This document shows, piece by piece, positions 15,674 to 24,049 of a stretch of DNA of 64,000 nt (its first letter is position 1; each line of letters begins with the position of its first letter). Source of the stretch: CALINF01 sp039980455 (GTDB lineage Bacteria > Pseudomonadota > Gammaproteobacteria > Pseudomonadales > Halieaceae); assembly GCA_039980455.1 (NCBI GenBank), contig JBDXCG010000004.1, forward strand, positions 806,001 to 870,000, given 5' to 3'. The position numbers were made by a program, and so were the translations under genes. The notes beneath the pieces are model-generated. The model did not search any database. It worked only from the letters and a program-made list of their open reading frames with translations, and was not told the origin of the DNA.

Positions 15674-16909
15674 ATGGAAAACGATATTTTTCAATTGCAG
15701 TACGCACTCGATACCTTTTACTTTTTGGTATGCGGTGCGCTGGTGATGTGGATGGCGGCTGGCTTTTCCATGCTTGAGGCGGGACTGGTTCGCGCCAAAA
15801 ATACCACCGAAATTTTAACCAAGAACGTAGCGCTATACGCAATCGCCTGCATCATGTACATGGTGTGTGGCTACGCCATTATGTACGGCGGCGACATTTT
15901 CCTGAGCACGATTACCGGTGACGGAGTTGCTGGCGCAGAAGAGCCGGCCACGTATGCACCATCGGCAGATTTTTTCTTCCAGGTGGTGTTTGTCGCTACG
16001 GCGATGTCTATTGTTTCTGGCGCAGTGGCGGAGCGTATGAAGCTTTGGGCTTTCCTGACTTTCGCGGTTGTCATGACCGGGTTTATCTACCCGATGGAAG
16101 GCAGCTGGACCTGGGGCGGAAACCCGGTGTTTGGGCTTTACTCACTGGGTGACATGGGCTTCCTGGACTTCGCTGGCTCTGGCATCGTACATATGGCCGG
16201 TGCGGCAGCAGCGCTTGCGGGGGTACTTCTGTTGGGTGCGCGAAAAGGCAAGTATGGCGCGGATGGTTCTATCAATGCGATTCCGGGTGCCAACCTGCCG
16301 CTGGCAACACTGGGTACCTTCATCCTCTGGATGGGCTGGTTTGGCTTCAATGGTGGTTCTGTCTTGGCTACCGCGAGCGTAGAGTCGGCCAATGCTGTGG
16401 CGGTGGTGTTTATGAATACCAACGCTGCTGCTGCTGGTGGCCTTATTGCTGCCCTGTTGACTGCACGTATCCTATTCGGCAAGGCAGACCTCACCATGTC
16501 ACTGAACGGTGCTCTGGCTGGCCTGGTTGCCATAACGGCGGGTCCGGACACGCCGTCTGCTCTACAGGCAACGCTATTTGGCGCCGTCGGTGGAGTGTTG
16601 GTTGTGTTCTCCATCCTGACGCTCGACAAACTGAAGATTGACGATCCCGTTGGTGCGATTTCCGTACACGGTGTTGTGGGTCTACTGGGTCTGCTGCTGG
16701 TACCTGTTACCAATGGCGATGCCTCCTTTGTCGGCCAGATTGTCGGCGCGCTCACTATCTTTGGCTGGGTGTTTGGATGCAGCCTGATTGTCTTCATGAT
16801 TATCAAGATGGTGATGGGTATTCGTGTCGGCGAGGAAGAGGAATACGAAGGTGTGGACATCTCTGAGTGTGGCATGGAAGCCTATCCAGAGTTCATCATG
16901 TCCAAATAG
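15674..16909 (+). CDS. amtB: Ammonium transporter AmtB
   Basis: A 411-residue inner-membrane protein with about eleven helices. The Amt signature DFAGSGIVHMAGAAAALAG holds the first pore His, and SVHGVVGLLG the second. GWFGFNGGS is also typical. No cleavable leader is evident, unlike E. coli AmtB; the chain begins MENDIFQLQYALDTFYFLVC, so the first helix starts about residue 8. The ATG at 15674 follows AAAGAGAGC. The gene sits between two P-II genes and should be co-transcribed with the first. It is followed by a terminator. Confidence 0.95.
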   Translation: MENDIFQLQYALDTFYFLVCGALVMWMAAGFSMLEAGLVRAKNTTEILTKNVALYAIACIMYMVCGYAIMYGGDIFLSTITGDGVAGAEEPATYAPSADFFFQVVFVATAMSIVSGAVAERMKLWAFLTFAVVMTGFIYPMEGSWTWGGNPVFGLYSLGDMGFLDFAGSGIVHMAGAAAALAGVLLLGARKGKYGADGSINAIPGANLPLATLGTFILWMGWFGFNGGSVLATASVESANAVAVVFMNTNAAAAGGLIAALLTARILFGKADLTMSLNGALAGLVAITAGPDTPSALQATLFGAVGGVLVVFSILTLDKLKIDDPVGAISVHGVVGLLGLLLVPVTNGDASFVGQIVGALTIFGWVFGCSLIVFMIIKMVMGIRVGEEEEYEGVDISECGMEAYPEFIMSK

Positions 16910-16939
16910 ACTTGCGGGCGCATTGTTTGATGCGTTTTT

Positions 16940-16964
16940 GGGGGCCTTTTGGCCCCCTTTTTTT
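16940..16964 (+). terminator. Rho-independent terminator after amtB
   Basis: A GGGGGCC/GGCCCCC stem with a TTTT loop is followed by a run of seven T residues, about 30 bases after the amtB stop. It separates amtB from the second P-II gene. Confidence 0.88.
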
Positions 16965-17028
16965 GCACTTGCCATTCTGGTCAGTCCATACATAATGTTT
17001 GGCTGTATCGGCAAGGAGAGACCCCGCA

Positions 17029-17367
17029 ATGAAACTGGTCACAGCGATTATCAAGCCTTTCAAAATGGATGACGTGCGTGCCGCCCTGTCGGATATTGGT
17101 ATCCAGGGAATAACTGTCACGGAGGTGAAGGGATTCGGCCGGCAACGAGGTCATACCGAGCTGTATCGTGGCGCAGAGTACGTGGTAGATTTTCTACCCA
17201 AGTTGAAGCTGGAAATTGCAGTGGGCGACGAGCAGGTCGAAAGTACTATTCAGGCAATCATCGATGCTGCGAACACCGGTAAGATTGGTGATGGTAAGAT
17301 ATTTGTGTCTGCAATGGAGCAGGTTATTCGTATTCGCACCGGTGAAACCGGCGAAGACGCGATTTAG
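17029..17367 (+). CDS. Second P-II nitrogen regulatory protein (GlnB/GlnK-type)
   Basis: A 112-residue P-II protein. By my count it differs from the one upstream of amtB at about 24 positions. The T-loop is identical except Lys40 to Arg, and Tyr51 is kept. Most differences fall in residues 59-79 and 91-99. The ATG at 17029 follows AAGGAGAG. The gene lies 65 bases beyond the amtB terminator, so it probably has its own promoter. Whether it acts as GlnB (glutamine synthetase and NtrB control) or a second GlnK cannot be told from sequence. Confidence 0.92.
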   Translation: MKLVTAIIKPFKMDDVRAALSDIGIQGITVTEVKGFGRQRGHTELYRGAEYVVDFLPKLKLEIAVGDEQVESTIQAIIDAANTGKIGDGKIFVSAMEQVIRIRTGETGEDAI

Positions 17368-17434
17368 ACCAAACCGCGATTTTGAACGTAGTAAATTGAT
17401 GAAGATATTCAGTATTGCTTAACAGGAGAATGCA

Positions 17435-17632
17435 ATGAGTAACAAAACTCTATTGGCCGCCGTTGTTGTGGCTCTGTCTTTGGGTCTGACCGCCTGTGGT
17501 GGCAGTACGACTACGGTAAAGCAGACCGAAACCCAGGGTCAGCAGTTGCTGGATCTGCAAGAGGCGTATGACAAAGGTGTTATTACAGAGAAAGAGTACA
17601 ACTCTACGAAGAAGAAAATTCTAAAGAGCTAG
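17435..17632 (+). CDS. Small SHOCT-domain lipoprotein
   Basis: A 65-residue protein. The first 21 residues form a lipoprotein signal ending LGLTACGG, with Cys21 as the likely acylated residue. The remainder contains a SHOCT-type helical hairpin (LLDLQEAYDKGVITEKEYNS). SHOCT motifs are short oligomerisation modules of otherwise unknown role. An ACAGGAGAA ribosome site precedes the ATG. It lies 67 bases after the second P-II gene and is followed by a terminator, so it may be the last gene of that transcript. Confidence 0.75.
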   Translation: MSNKTLLAAVVVALSLGLTACGGSTTTVKQTETQGQQLLDLQEAYDKGVITEKEYNSTKKKILKS

Positions 17633-17671
17633 AACATGCTGCGCTTTCGCAGCTAGCTCATAGTCACTAGA

Positions 17672-17695
17672 ACGCCGGGTACGCCCGGCGTTTCT
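17672..17695. terminator. Hairpin terminator, possibly bidirectional
   Basis: ACGCCGGG and CCCGGCGT form an 8-bp stem with a TACG tetraloop, followed by TTTCT on the plus strand. It lies between the converging lipoprotein and HAD phosphatase genes. On the minus strand the T-tract is poor (TTCT). Confidence 0.7.
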
Positions 17696-18398
17696 ATGTG
17701 TGGTTCAGACTTTCAATGGCAGCTGCCAGTTGCGATAAATTATCAATATCTCTGTCAGCCGGCTGCCCCCCCGGCCACTGCTCCTTCTGGGAATTCATCC
17801 AGATGGTGTTGAGGCCGACTGCCTGCGCACCAGCAATATCGTGGTCGGGATTGTCACCGACATGCACAATCTGGTCAGGCCTCGCCCCCGAGCACTCTAT
17901 TGCGGCATGGAACATATCCGGAGCAGGTTTACTGGCGCCCACGTCTTCCGCGAGGAAGGCAAAATCAAAATATTCACCAGCGTCAGTTTTGTAGATGTCG
18001 GCGTTGCCGTTGGTTAGCGCTCCCAGTTTGTAAGTCAGCGCCAGGGATTGCAGTACTTCCAGAGCCTCTTCATACAGTGTGACCGCATGGCGGATCACAA
18101 GGAAAGCCTCGAAAGCGTCTTTAGCGCCGGACTCGGCTTCCTGTCGTGAATAGCCGGCTGACAATTGCATCTCATACAGCATTTGAGTGCGCATCTGGCT
18201 GACATGGTGTGCTAGGTGCGGATGGCGCTTCCAAACCGATTTTTTGAATTCCCATAATGAGTCGTGATCAAAGTGGTCGACAGCGCCGGGGCGATTGGCG
18301 AGAAGCCAGTCTCGCTGAGCATTTTCTGCCGCGAGCAGTGCTGGTTCGACGTCCCACAATGTGTTGTCCAGATCGAAGGTAATGACTTCAATAGCCAG
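17694..18398 (-). CDS. HAD-superfamily phosphatase, YigB-like (CTG start)
   Basis: A 234-residue HAD hydrolase. With the first ATG-like codons inside the gene (TTG at 18359) the catalytic motif I is lost. Reading back, the frame continues through VITFDLDNTLWDVEP, giving the essential DLDNT motif. No ATG, GTG or TTG is available there. A CTG at 18398 lies exactly 7 bases after AAGGAGG (18406-18412) and 3 bases after the xerC stop, so I choose CTG. Motif II/III features follow: LGALTNGNAD, KPAPDMF and HVGDNPDHDIAGA. Close relatives dephosphorylate FMN and pyridoxal phosphate. The xerC-yigB order is conserved in gammaproteobacteria. Confidence 0.85.
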   Translation of the reverse strand: MAIEVITFDLDNTLWDVEPALLAAENAQRDWLLANRPGAVDHFDHDSLWEFKKSVWKRHPHLAHHVSQMRTQMLYEMQLSAGYSRQEAESGAKDAFEAFLVIRHAVTLYEEALEVLQSLALTYKLGALTNGNADIYKTDAGEYFDFAFLAEDVGASKPAPDMFHAAIECSGARPDQIVHVGDNPDHDIAGAQAVGLNTIWMNSQKEQWPGGQPADRDIDNLSQLAAAIESLNHT

Positions 18399-18400
18399 GC

Positions 18401-19315
18401 TCAGTCCTCCTTGCGTCGTTTGGCTCGAGGATGGGCGGCGTCATACACCTTCGCCAGATGCTGGAAGTCCAGGTGCGTGTAGATCTGAGTCGTGGCTATG
18501 TTTGCATGCCCCAACAGTTCCTGAACTGCACGCAGATCACCGCTGGATTCCAGCATATGGCTGGCGAATGAATGGCGTAGCATATGGGGATGCACGTCTT
18601 GTGACATGCCCGACTTACGCCCCTGCAATTTAATGCGGTCTTGTATGTTGCGCACACTGATGCGCTTCCCCCGCAAACTGGTGAACAGCGCATTGGCGCT
18701 TTCCGGATCAGCGGCAATGGGCGGTCGTTGCTGCAGCCATTGCTCAATGGCGCCCAGTGCAGCTCCACCTACTGGAACGGTGCGTGTTTTGTTGCCCTTG
18801 CCCGTAACCGAAATAAGTTTGGCCTGGTGGTCTATGTCTTGCAGGTTTACTGCGACCAGCTCCGCCAGACGCAGGCCGGACGAATAAAACAGCTCTGCTA
18901 TAGCTCTGTCTCGGCTGGCCAGTGGAGAGTCCTGTTCAAAGTTCAGGTACTGATCGACCTGGTCGGCGTCCATTGTCTTGGGGAGCTTGCGCGGCTTGCG
19001 TGGTGCCTGCACGCTGGCGGCGGGATTTCGAGGGTAGCCGTTTTCGCGACCCAGAAAGTTAAACAGTGACCGCGCGGCAGACAAGCTGCGCTGAATACTG
19101 CTGCCTGCCAGACCTCGGCGGTGCAGGTGGCTGACCCATTGGCGTACATCGGCTTCCTGAACCTTCTCCGCCTGCGTGAGTCCGCGACCTTCAGACCATT
19201 GGACGAACGCGTCCAGATCGCGTTGGTAGTTGCTTAGTGTGTGGGGTGAGAGTTGGCGTACTTCCCGGATGTAATCGAGATAGCGATCTCTGGCTTGCCC
19301 CAGTGAGTCCGACAC
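18401..19315 (-). CDS. xerC: Tyrosine recombinase XerC
   Basis: A 304-residue site-specific recombinase. The N-terminal SAM-like DNA-binding domain occupies residues 1-90. The catalytic domain shows the Arg in SSGLRLAEL, Lys in VTGKGNKTRTVPVG, His-x-x-Arg in HPHMLRHSFASHML, and the terminal His and nucleophile Tyr in LGHANIATTQIYTH. XerC with XerD resolves chromosome dimers at dif. It starts with GTG, whose G is shared with the TAG stop of the DUF484 gene, implying coupled translation. The location between dapF/DUF484 and yigB is the conserved one for XerC rather than an integrase. Confidence 0.95.
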   Translation of the reverse strand: MSDSLGQARDRYLDYIREVRQLSPHTLSNYQRDLDAFVQWSEGRGLTQAEKVQEADVRQWVSHLHRRGLAGSSIQRSLSAARSLFNFLGRENGYPRNPAASVQAPRKPRKLPKTMDADQVDQYLNFEQDSPLASRDRAIAELFYSSGLRLAELVAVNLQDIDHQAKLISVTGKGNKTRTVPVGGAALGAIEQWLQQRPPIAADPESANALFTSLRGKRISVRNIQDRIKLQGRKSGMSQDVHPHMLRHSFASHMLESSGDLRAVQELLGHANIATTQIYTHLDFQHLAKVYDAAHPRAKRRKED

Positions 19316-20016
19316 TAGGTGCTGCTACTTCGTGGGAGGTGGGGTAGCAGCCTGACAATCACATCGGCGATATGAGACAGGAACAGGGTGCCCATTGTGC
19401 GGCTGTAGCGGTTTGCGTCAGAGCTGCCCACGGCGATGACCCCCAGTTCTTCACCTAAATACAGAGGCATAACTGCTGCTGAACCTACTTCACCTGCATC
19501 GGGGAACAGGTAGCTGAGTTCTTCCGTACGCAGCGCTCCGCACATGGCCTTGCGCCCTTTGAGTAGTGCGCCAATTTCGATGCGCACGCTGTCGGCACTT
19601 TCGATTCGGCATCCTTCTTCACTGCCGGGTTCGCCAAACAGGATCATGCTGGCATGCTCCACGTCGAAATCATTCTTCATAGAGTCCGCGAAAGCCGACT
19701 GCATCTCTGCCAGTGAATTGGCCTCGATCAGTTTCAACACGAGTTTGCGCGTTTGTTCGTACAGGTTGTCGTTATCCCTGGCATTACTGGTGAGCGTGTT
19801 GAGTCTTTGGCGCATATCGATATTGCGCTCACGCAGTACACTCACTTGTTTCTCTACCAGCGAGGTAGCGCTGCCAGATGCATGGGAGACATGCAGGTCG
19901 TCCAGCAGATCAGGATTGCGCTGTAAAAAGTCAGCATTGTCTTTCAGATAAGCGCGTACTGCTTCTTCATCGAGCTCTGGCAGTTGGCTGGCTGTAGACT
20001 CGTTGGTGCCTGACAT
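19315..20016 (-). CDS. DUF484 family protein
   Basis: A 233-residue cytosolic protein of the DUF484 family, normally found between dapF and xerC. The N-terminal helical part contains VRAYLKDNADFLQRNPDLL, diagnostic of the family. A coiled segment (EKQVSVLRERNIDMRQRL) leads into a GAF-like C-terminal domain (VMPLYLGEELGVIAVGSSD). Function is unknown. The ATG at 20016 lacks a strong ribosome site. A 121-base gap separates it from dapF, containing a small CATGCTCAGCATG palindrome but no clear terminator. Confidence 0.88.
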   Translation of the reverse strand: MSGTNESTASQLPELDEEAVRAYLKDNADFLQRNPDLLDDLHVSHASGSATSLVEKQVSVLRERNIDMRQRLNTLTSNARDNDNLYEQTRKLVLKLIEANSLAEMQSAFADSMKNDFDVEHASMILFGEPGSEEGCRIESADSVRIEIGALLKGRKAMCGALRTEELSYLFPDAGEVGSAAVMPLYLGEELGVIAVGSSDANRYSRTMGTLFLSHIADVIVRLLPHLPRSSST

Positions 20017-20137
20017 AATGGGATCCCTGTTATTGAATTAGATCGTGCTAACTTCGACCGCTTTGACATGCTCAGCATGCGTGGCCTTGTTACTGGCAAT
20101 CCGCTGCATGCGACCAAGGGGTCCAGCGCGCATTGGA

Positions 20138-20968
20138 TTAGAGTCTGATACTGCCTTCAAACACATTGGCGGTAGGACCTGTCATCATTACCGGCTTGCC
20201 GTGACCTTTCCAGCTTACCCATAGCTTACCGCCGGGTAAGTTAACTGTCACGGCCTCCTGCAGCCAGCCACGCGCAATGCCATGGGCGACGGCAGCACAC
20301 GCTCCCGAGCCACAAGCCAGTGTCTCACCTACGCCGCGCTCAAAAACGCGCAGACGAATTTCTTTAGGTGATACCACTTGCAGAAAACCCGCATTGGTTC
20401 GCTCTGGAAACAGTGGGTGTCCTTCGATCAGTGGGCCCAGCCTTTCTACCTCGGCAGTGTCAACATTGTCTACACGCAATACTGCATGAGGGTTGCCCAT
20501 GGAAACCGCGCCCACGTGAACAGTCTCATTGGCGAGCGTCAGGGCGTAGTGGTCGAGCTGCTCCTCGGCCTGAATCGGTACCGCGGCGGGCTCAAAACGG
20601 GGCGCTCCCATATTGACCTCTACCTGATGTTTGTCGCGCGAACGTAGTTCCAGTATCCCACCGCGCGTTTCAACGGTAATAACGCGCTTGTTCGTGAGTT
20701 TTTTGTCGCGCACAAAGCGAGCAAAACACCGCGCCCCGTTCCCACACTGTTCCACTTCACTGCCATCGGCGTTGTAAATACGGTAGGTGAAATCCACGTC
20801 GGGTCGACCCGGAGGCTCTACTACCAAAACCTGATCGCAGCCGATGCCAAAGCGACGATCGGAGATGCGGCGGATATCCCGGGTGCGCAGGTTACCGCGC
20901 TGCGTCACGAGGTCGATGACAACAAAGTCATTACCGGCGCCGTGCATCTTGGTAAAGCGAAGCTGCAT
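20138..20968 (-). CDS. dapF: Diaminopimelate epimerase
   Basis: A 276-residue cytosolic enzyme that converts LL- to meso-diaminopimelate for lysine and peptidoglycan synthesis. It opens MQLRFTKMHGAGNDFVVID. The two catalytic cysteines lie in QCGNGARCFARF (about residue 75) and LACGSGACA (about residue 220). Length matches the family. It is 4 bases downstream of lysA, so the two are translationally linked. Confidence 0.96.
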   Translation of the reverse strand: MQLRFTKMHGAGNDFVVIDLVTQRGNLRTRDIRRISDRRFGIGCDQVLVVEPPGRPDVDFTYRIYNADGSEVEQCGNGARCFARFVRDKKLTNKRVITVETRGGILELRSRDKHQVEVNMGAPRFEPAAVPIQAEEQLDHYALTLANETVHVGAVSMGNPHAVLRVDNVDTAEVERLGPLIEGHPLFPERTNAGFLQVVSPKEIRLRVFERGVGETLACGSGACAAVAHGIARGWLQEAVTVNLPGGKLWVSWKGHGKPVMMTGPTANVFEGSIRL

Positions 20969-20972
20969 CTAC

Positions 20973-22241
20973 TCAGCCCTTGGCTGCCGCGTCACGCGGT
21001 AGTAATTGTTCATTGCGCAGCAGATCAGTGAGCGTTTCCCGCGCTCGAACCAGGTGCGCAGAGTCACCGTCGACCATGATCTCGGCAGCACGACCGCGGC
21101 TGTTATAGTTTGAACTCATTACAAAGCCATACGCGCCCGCGCCAAAAACCGCGAGCAGGTCGCCTTCGGTGAGGCTCAGTGAGCGATCCTTGCCTAAAAA
21201 ATCGGCGGTTTCGCAGACCGGCCCCACCACATCCCATGTAGCAGCGGTGCCACCTGAGCTGCGTTGAACGGGCTGTATGTCCAGCCAGGCTTGATACAGT
21301 GCAGGTCGAAGCATGTCGTTCATGGCGGCATCGACTATCGCAAAGTTATGATCAGGAGTGTGTTTCAGATACTGCACTTGGCTGGCTAAGATGCCGGCAT
21401 TGGCGACAATTGAACGTCCGGGTTCAAAAATCAATTCCAGCGGGCGATCGCCGAGCTCCGATCTAATGGTGCCGATATAGTCTGCAATGGAAGGGGGTGT
21501 CTCATCGCGGTAGTTCACTCCCAGACCGCCACCGAGATCCAGATGAGTGAGTACGATGCCCTCCGCCTGGAGTCTGTCGACAAGGCTCAGGAGTCTGTGC
21601 AGAGCGTCGACGAAAGGACTGAGCTGGGTGAGCTGAGACCCTATGTGGCAGTCCAGGCCCACTACGTTGATGTTTGGCAACGCTGCGGCGCGCAGATAGA
21701 CATCCATTGCCTCATCCATGGCAATACCGAACTTATTTTCCTTCAATCCGGTTGAGATATAGGGGTGAGTTCTGGCGTCTACGTCGGGATTGACTCTAAT
21801 TGAAACCGGCGCAAGACAGCCTTCTTTTCCAGCGACATCATTGAGTATTTCAAGCTCGGCCGCCGACTCCAGGTTAAAGCAGCGGATGCCCAATTGAAGT
21901 GCCCTGCACATGTCCTGCGGGCTCTTGGCAACACCGGAAAAAACGATTCGGCTGGGGTCTCCGCCCGCAGCAATGACGCGTTCCAGTTCACCCAGTGACA
22001 CGATATCAAAGCCGGCGCCCATTTGAGCCAGTACATTGAGCACGGCAAGATTGGAGTTGGCTTTTACTGCATAGCAGACCAAGTGCCTGCAGCCTGCGAG
22101 TGCGTCTTCATATTCGCTGTAGGCTCGCTCAATCGCCGCGCGTGAGTAAATGTAGGTGGGTGTTCCGTGCGAACTTGCGATGTCAGCAACCGGCACACCT
22201 TCGGCATACAGCTGGTCCTGCTGGTAATGAAACGATGACAT
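20973..22241 (-). CDS. lysA: Diaminopimelate decarboxylase
   Basis: A 422-residue PLP enzyme of the alanine racemase-like fold type III. It decarboxylates meso-diaminopimelate to lysine. The PLP lysine lies in CYAVKANSNLAVL. Other signatures are HIGSQLTQLSPF, LDLGGGLGVNY, FEPGRSIVANAG and the C-terminal GAYGFVMSSNYNSR. It follows lptM by 9 bases and precedes dapF by 4, giving the operon lptM-lysA-dapF seen in many gammaproteobacteria. Confidence 0.96.
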   Translation of the reverse strand: MSSFHYQQDQLYAEGVPVADIASSHGTPTYIYSRAAIERAYSEYEDALAGCRHLVCYAVKANSNLAVLNVLAQMGAGFDIVSLGELERVIAAGGDPSRIVFSGVAKSPQDMCRALQLGIRCFNLESAAELEILNDVAGKEGCLAPVSIRVNPDVDARTHPYISTGLKENKFGIAMDEAMDVYLRAAALPNINVVGLDCHIGSQLTQLSPFVDALHRLLSLVDRLQAEGIVLTHLDLGGGLGVNYRDETPPSIADYIGTIRSELGDRPLELIFEPGRSIVANAGILASQVQYLKHTPDHNFAIVDAAMNDMLRPALYQAWLDIQPVQRSSGGTAATWDVVGPVCETADFLGKDRSLSLTEGDLLAVFGAGAYGFVMSSNYNSRGRAAEIMVDGDSAHLVRARETLTDLLRNEQLLPRDAAAKG

Positions 22242-22250
22242 GGACTGGCT

Positions 22251-22442
22251 CTACTCTCGTGTGGTCGCGGTTTCACCAGAAACAGCGCTGGATGCGGGTT
22301 CGTCGGACTCGCTTGATGTATCAATCGTTGCAGGTTTTTCACTCGCTGTTGGCGCCGGCAGATAGAGTGGGCCTGTCTGTCCGCAGGCGGTCAGCAGCAT
22401 GGCCAATGCCAATGGCGTAATTTTGTGAACACAGCGTCCCAT
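22251..22442 (-). CDS. lptM: LPS translocon maturation chaperone LptM (YifL) lipoprotein
   Basis: A 63-residue lipoprotein. The signal ends AMLLTACGQTGPLYLPA; the lipobox Cys followed by a Gly-x-x-Gly-Pro-Leu-Tyr stretch is the LptM/YifL signature. In E. coli LptM helps oxidative assembly of LptD in the outer membrane. The C-terminal half is low-complexity (Ser/Thr/Glu rich) and probably disordered. It is the first gene before lysA. Confidence 0.85.
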   Translation of the reverse strand: MGRCVHKITPLALAMLLTACGQTGPLYLPAPTASEKPATIDTSSESDEPASSAVSGETATTRE

Positions 22443-22541
22443 GGTTTAGCTCTCTTTTCCAAACAGCGTAGCGCGCGACAGTATACCGCCCGGTAGAAAC
22501 GCGTGCGAGACGCCCGTACCCTGTTTTTCAATCGGACAGTG

Positions 22542-23957
22542 CTATCGCGCTGCGTCCTGATCCCGTGCTTCAACCAGAGCCAATGCGCGCTGGGCTGCAG
22601 CGGCAATCTGACGCGGGGCAGTTCCGCCTAGATGATCCCGGGCCGCCAGTGAGCCTTCCAGTGTGAGCACGTCAAAAACATCAGCTTCGATCTCACTGGA
22701 GAATCCTTGCAGCGTCGCGAGTTCCATCTCCGATAGATCAAGACCCGTATCAACACCGTGCGCCACGGCCTTGCCGACAACCTCATGCGCATCTCTAAAT
22801 GGCAGGCCTTTGCCCACGAGATAGTCAGCAAGGTCAGTCGCAGTGGAGAACCCAAGGCGGGCGGCCTCTCTCATGGGCTCTACTCGTGGTTTGAGTGCGG
22901 GTACCATGTCGGCATAGGCGCGCAGTGAATCCAATACTGTGTCCACCGTATCAAATAGCGGCTCTTTGTCTTCCTGATTATCCTTGTTATAGGCAAGTGG
23001 CTGGCTTTTCATTAGTGTTAACAGCGAAACCAGATGGCCATTTACGCGACCCACTTTGCCCCTTACCAGCTCAGGCACGTCAGGATTTTTCTTCTGTGGC
23101 ATGATTGAAGAGCCGGTACAGAAGCGATCGGGCAGTTCGACGAAATTGAACTGTGACGATGTCCATAGCACCAGTTCTTCGGACATTCGTGACAGGTGCG
23201 TCATCAGCAATGCCGCAAAGCTGACAAACTCGATAGCAAAGTCGCGGTCGGATACCGAGTCGAGGGAGTTCTCAGTCGGCTTGCTAAATCCCAGTGCCTG
23301 CGCCGTCATGTTGCGATCGATAGGATAAGTAGTGCCAGCCAGGGCTGCTGCCCCCAGTGGGCTCTGGTTCATTCTGGCACGGCAATCCATAAGCCTGCCG
23401 TAGTCCCTTTCCAGCATCTCATTCCACGCAAGTAAATGGTGTCCAAATGCAACGGGTTGCGCCGTTTGTAGATGGGTAAAACCGGGCATGATGGTGGTAG
23501 TGTGCTGCGCAGCGAGCGCTATCGTTCCGATCTGTAATCGACTGAGTTGCGCAGCAATCGCGTCAATACCCGAGCGCAGATATAAACGGATATCTGTTGC
23601 TACCTGATCGTTTCGTGAGCGTCCTGTGTGTAATTTTTTACCGGTGCTACCGATTAGTTCGGTAAGTCTCGCCTCGATATTCATGTGCACATCTTCGAGC
23701 GCAATCGACCAATGCATATCACCTTGGGCGATCTCTTGCCGAATCTGGGTCAAGCCGCTGCGAATCTGCTCCAGTTCTGCTTCGGTCAGTACACCTACCT
23801 GTTGCAGCATCGCAGCGTGCGCCATCGAACCCTCGATATCCTGCTCTGCCATCCGCTGATCAAAGGATATCGACGCTGTAAAGCGTTGGACAAATGCGTC
23901 TGTGGCCTCCGTAAAACGGCCGCCCCAGAGTTTGCTGGTGTCTTGTTCTTCGCTCAT
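22542..23957 (-). CDS. argH: Argininosuccinate lyase
   Basis: A 471-residue cytosolic enzyme of the fumarase/aspartase superfamily. It cleaves argininosuccinate to arginine and fumarate. The superfamily signature GSSIMPQKKNPD carries the catalytic Ser loop; TGRSRNDQVATD and AGTTYPIDR are further active-site segments. It starts MSEEQDTSKLWGGRFTEATD, full length. It is divergent from algZ, the arrangement conserved in Pseudomonas. Confidence 0.96.
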   Translation of the reverse strand: MSEEQDTSKLWGGRFTEATDAFVQRFTASISFDQRMAEQDIEGSMAHAAMLQQVGVLTEAELEQIRSGLTQIRQEIAQGDMHWSIALEDVHMNIEARLTELIGSTGKKLHTGRSRNDQVATDIRLYLRSGIDAIAAQLSRLQIGTIALAAQHTTTIMPGFTHLQTAQPVAFGHHLLAWNEMLERDYGRLMDCRARMNQSPLGAAALAGTTYPIDRNMTAQALGFSKPTENSLDSVSDRDFAIEFVSFAALLMTHLSRMSEELVLWTSSQFNFVELPDRFCTGSSIMPQKKNPDVPELVRGKVGRVNGHLVSLLTLMKSQPLAYNKDNQEDKEPLFDTVDTVLDSLRAYADMVPALKPRVEPMREAARLGFSTATDLADYLVGKGLPFRDAHEVVGKAVAHGVDTGLDLSEMELATLQGFSSEIEADVFDVLTLEGSLAARDHLGGTAPRQIAAAAQRALALVEARDQDAAR

Positions 23958-24049
23958 TACTTATTTAAATCCCGCCGCCCGTTTTTTTTTGGCTTGTTCG
24001 TGCCACACAAGAGTGCAAGTATACCAGCAAAGCTACTGGGAGCGTTCGA

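Noticed and set aside
16138..16875. Long open frame on the minus strand opposite amtB (about 245 codons)
   Set aside because: It lies entirely within the clear amtB gene; its composition (Pro/Thr/Ala/Ile rich) is what the complement of a membrane-protein gene gives, and no domain is recognisable.
18401..19315. XerC as a phage or island integrase
   Set aside because: It sits in the conserved DUF484-xerC-yigB context with no attachment repeats or mobile genes nearby.
20060..20080. CATGCTCAGCATG palindrome between dapF and DUF484
   Set aside because: Short stem, no T-run, and no clear link to a promoter; too weak to call.
23980..23990. Run of nine T residues between argH and algZ as a terminator
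   Set aside because: No GC-rich stem precedes it on the plus strand and both flanking genes start away from it; more likely part of the argH promoter region.
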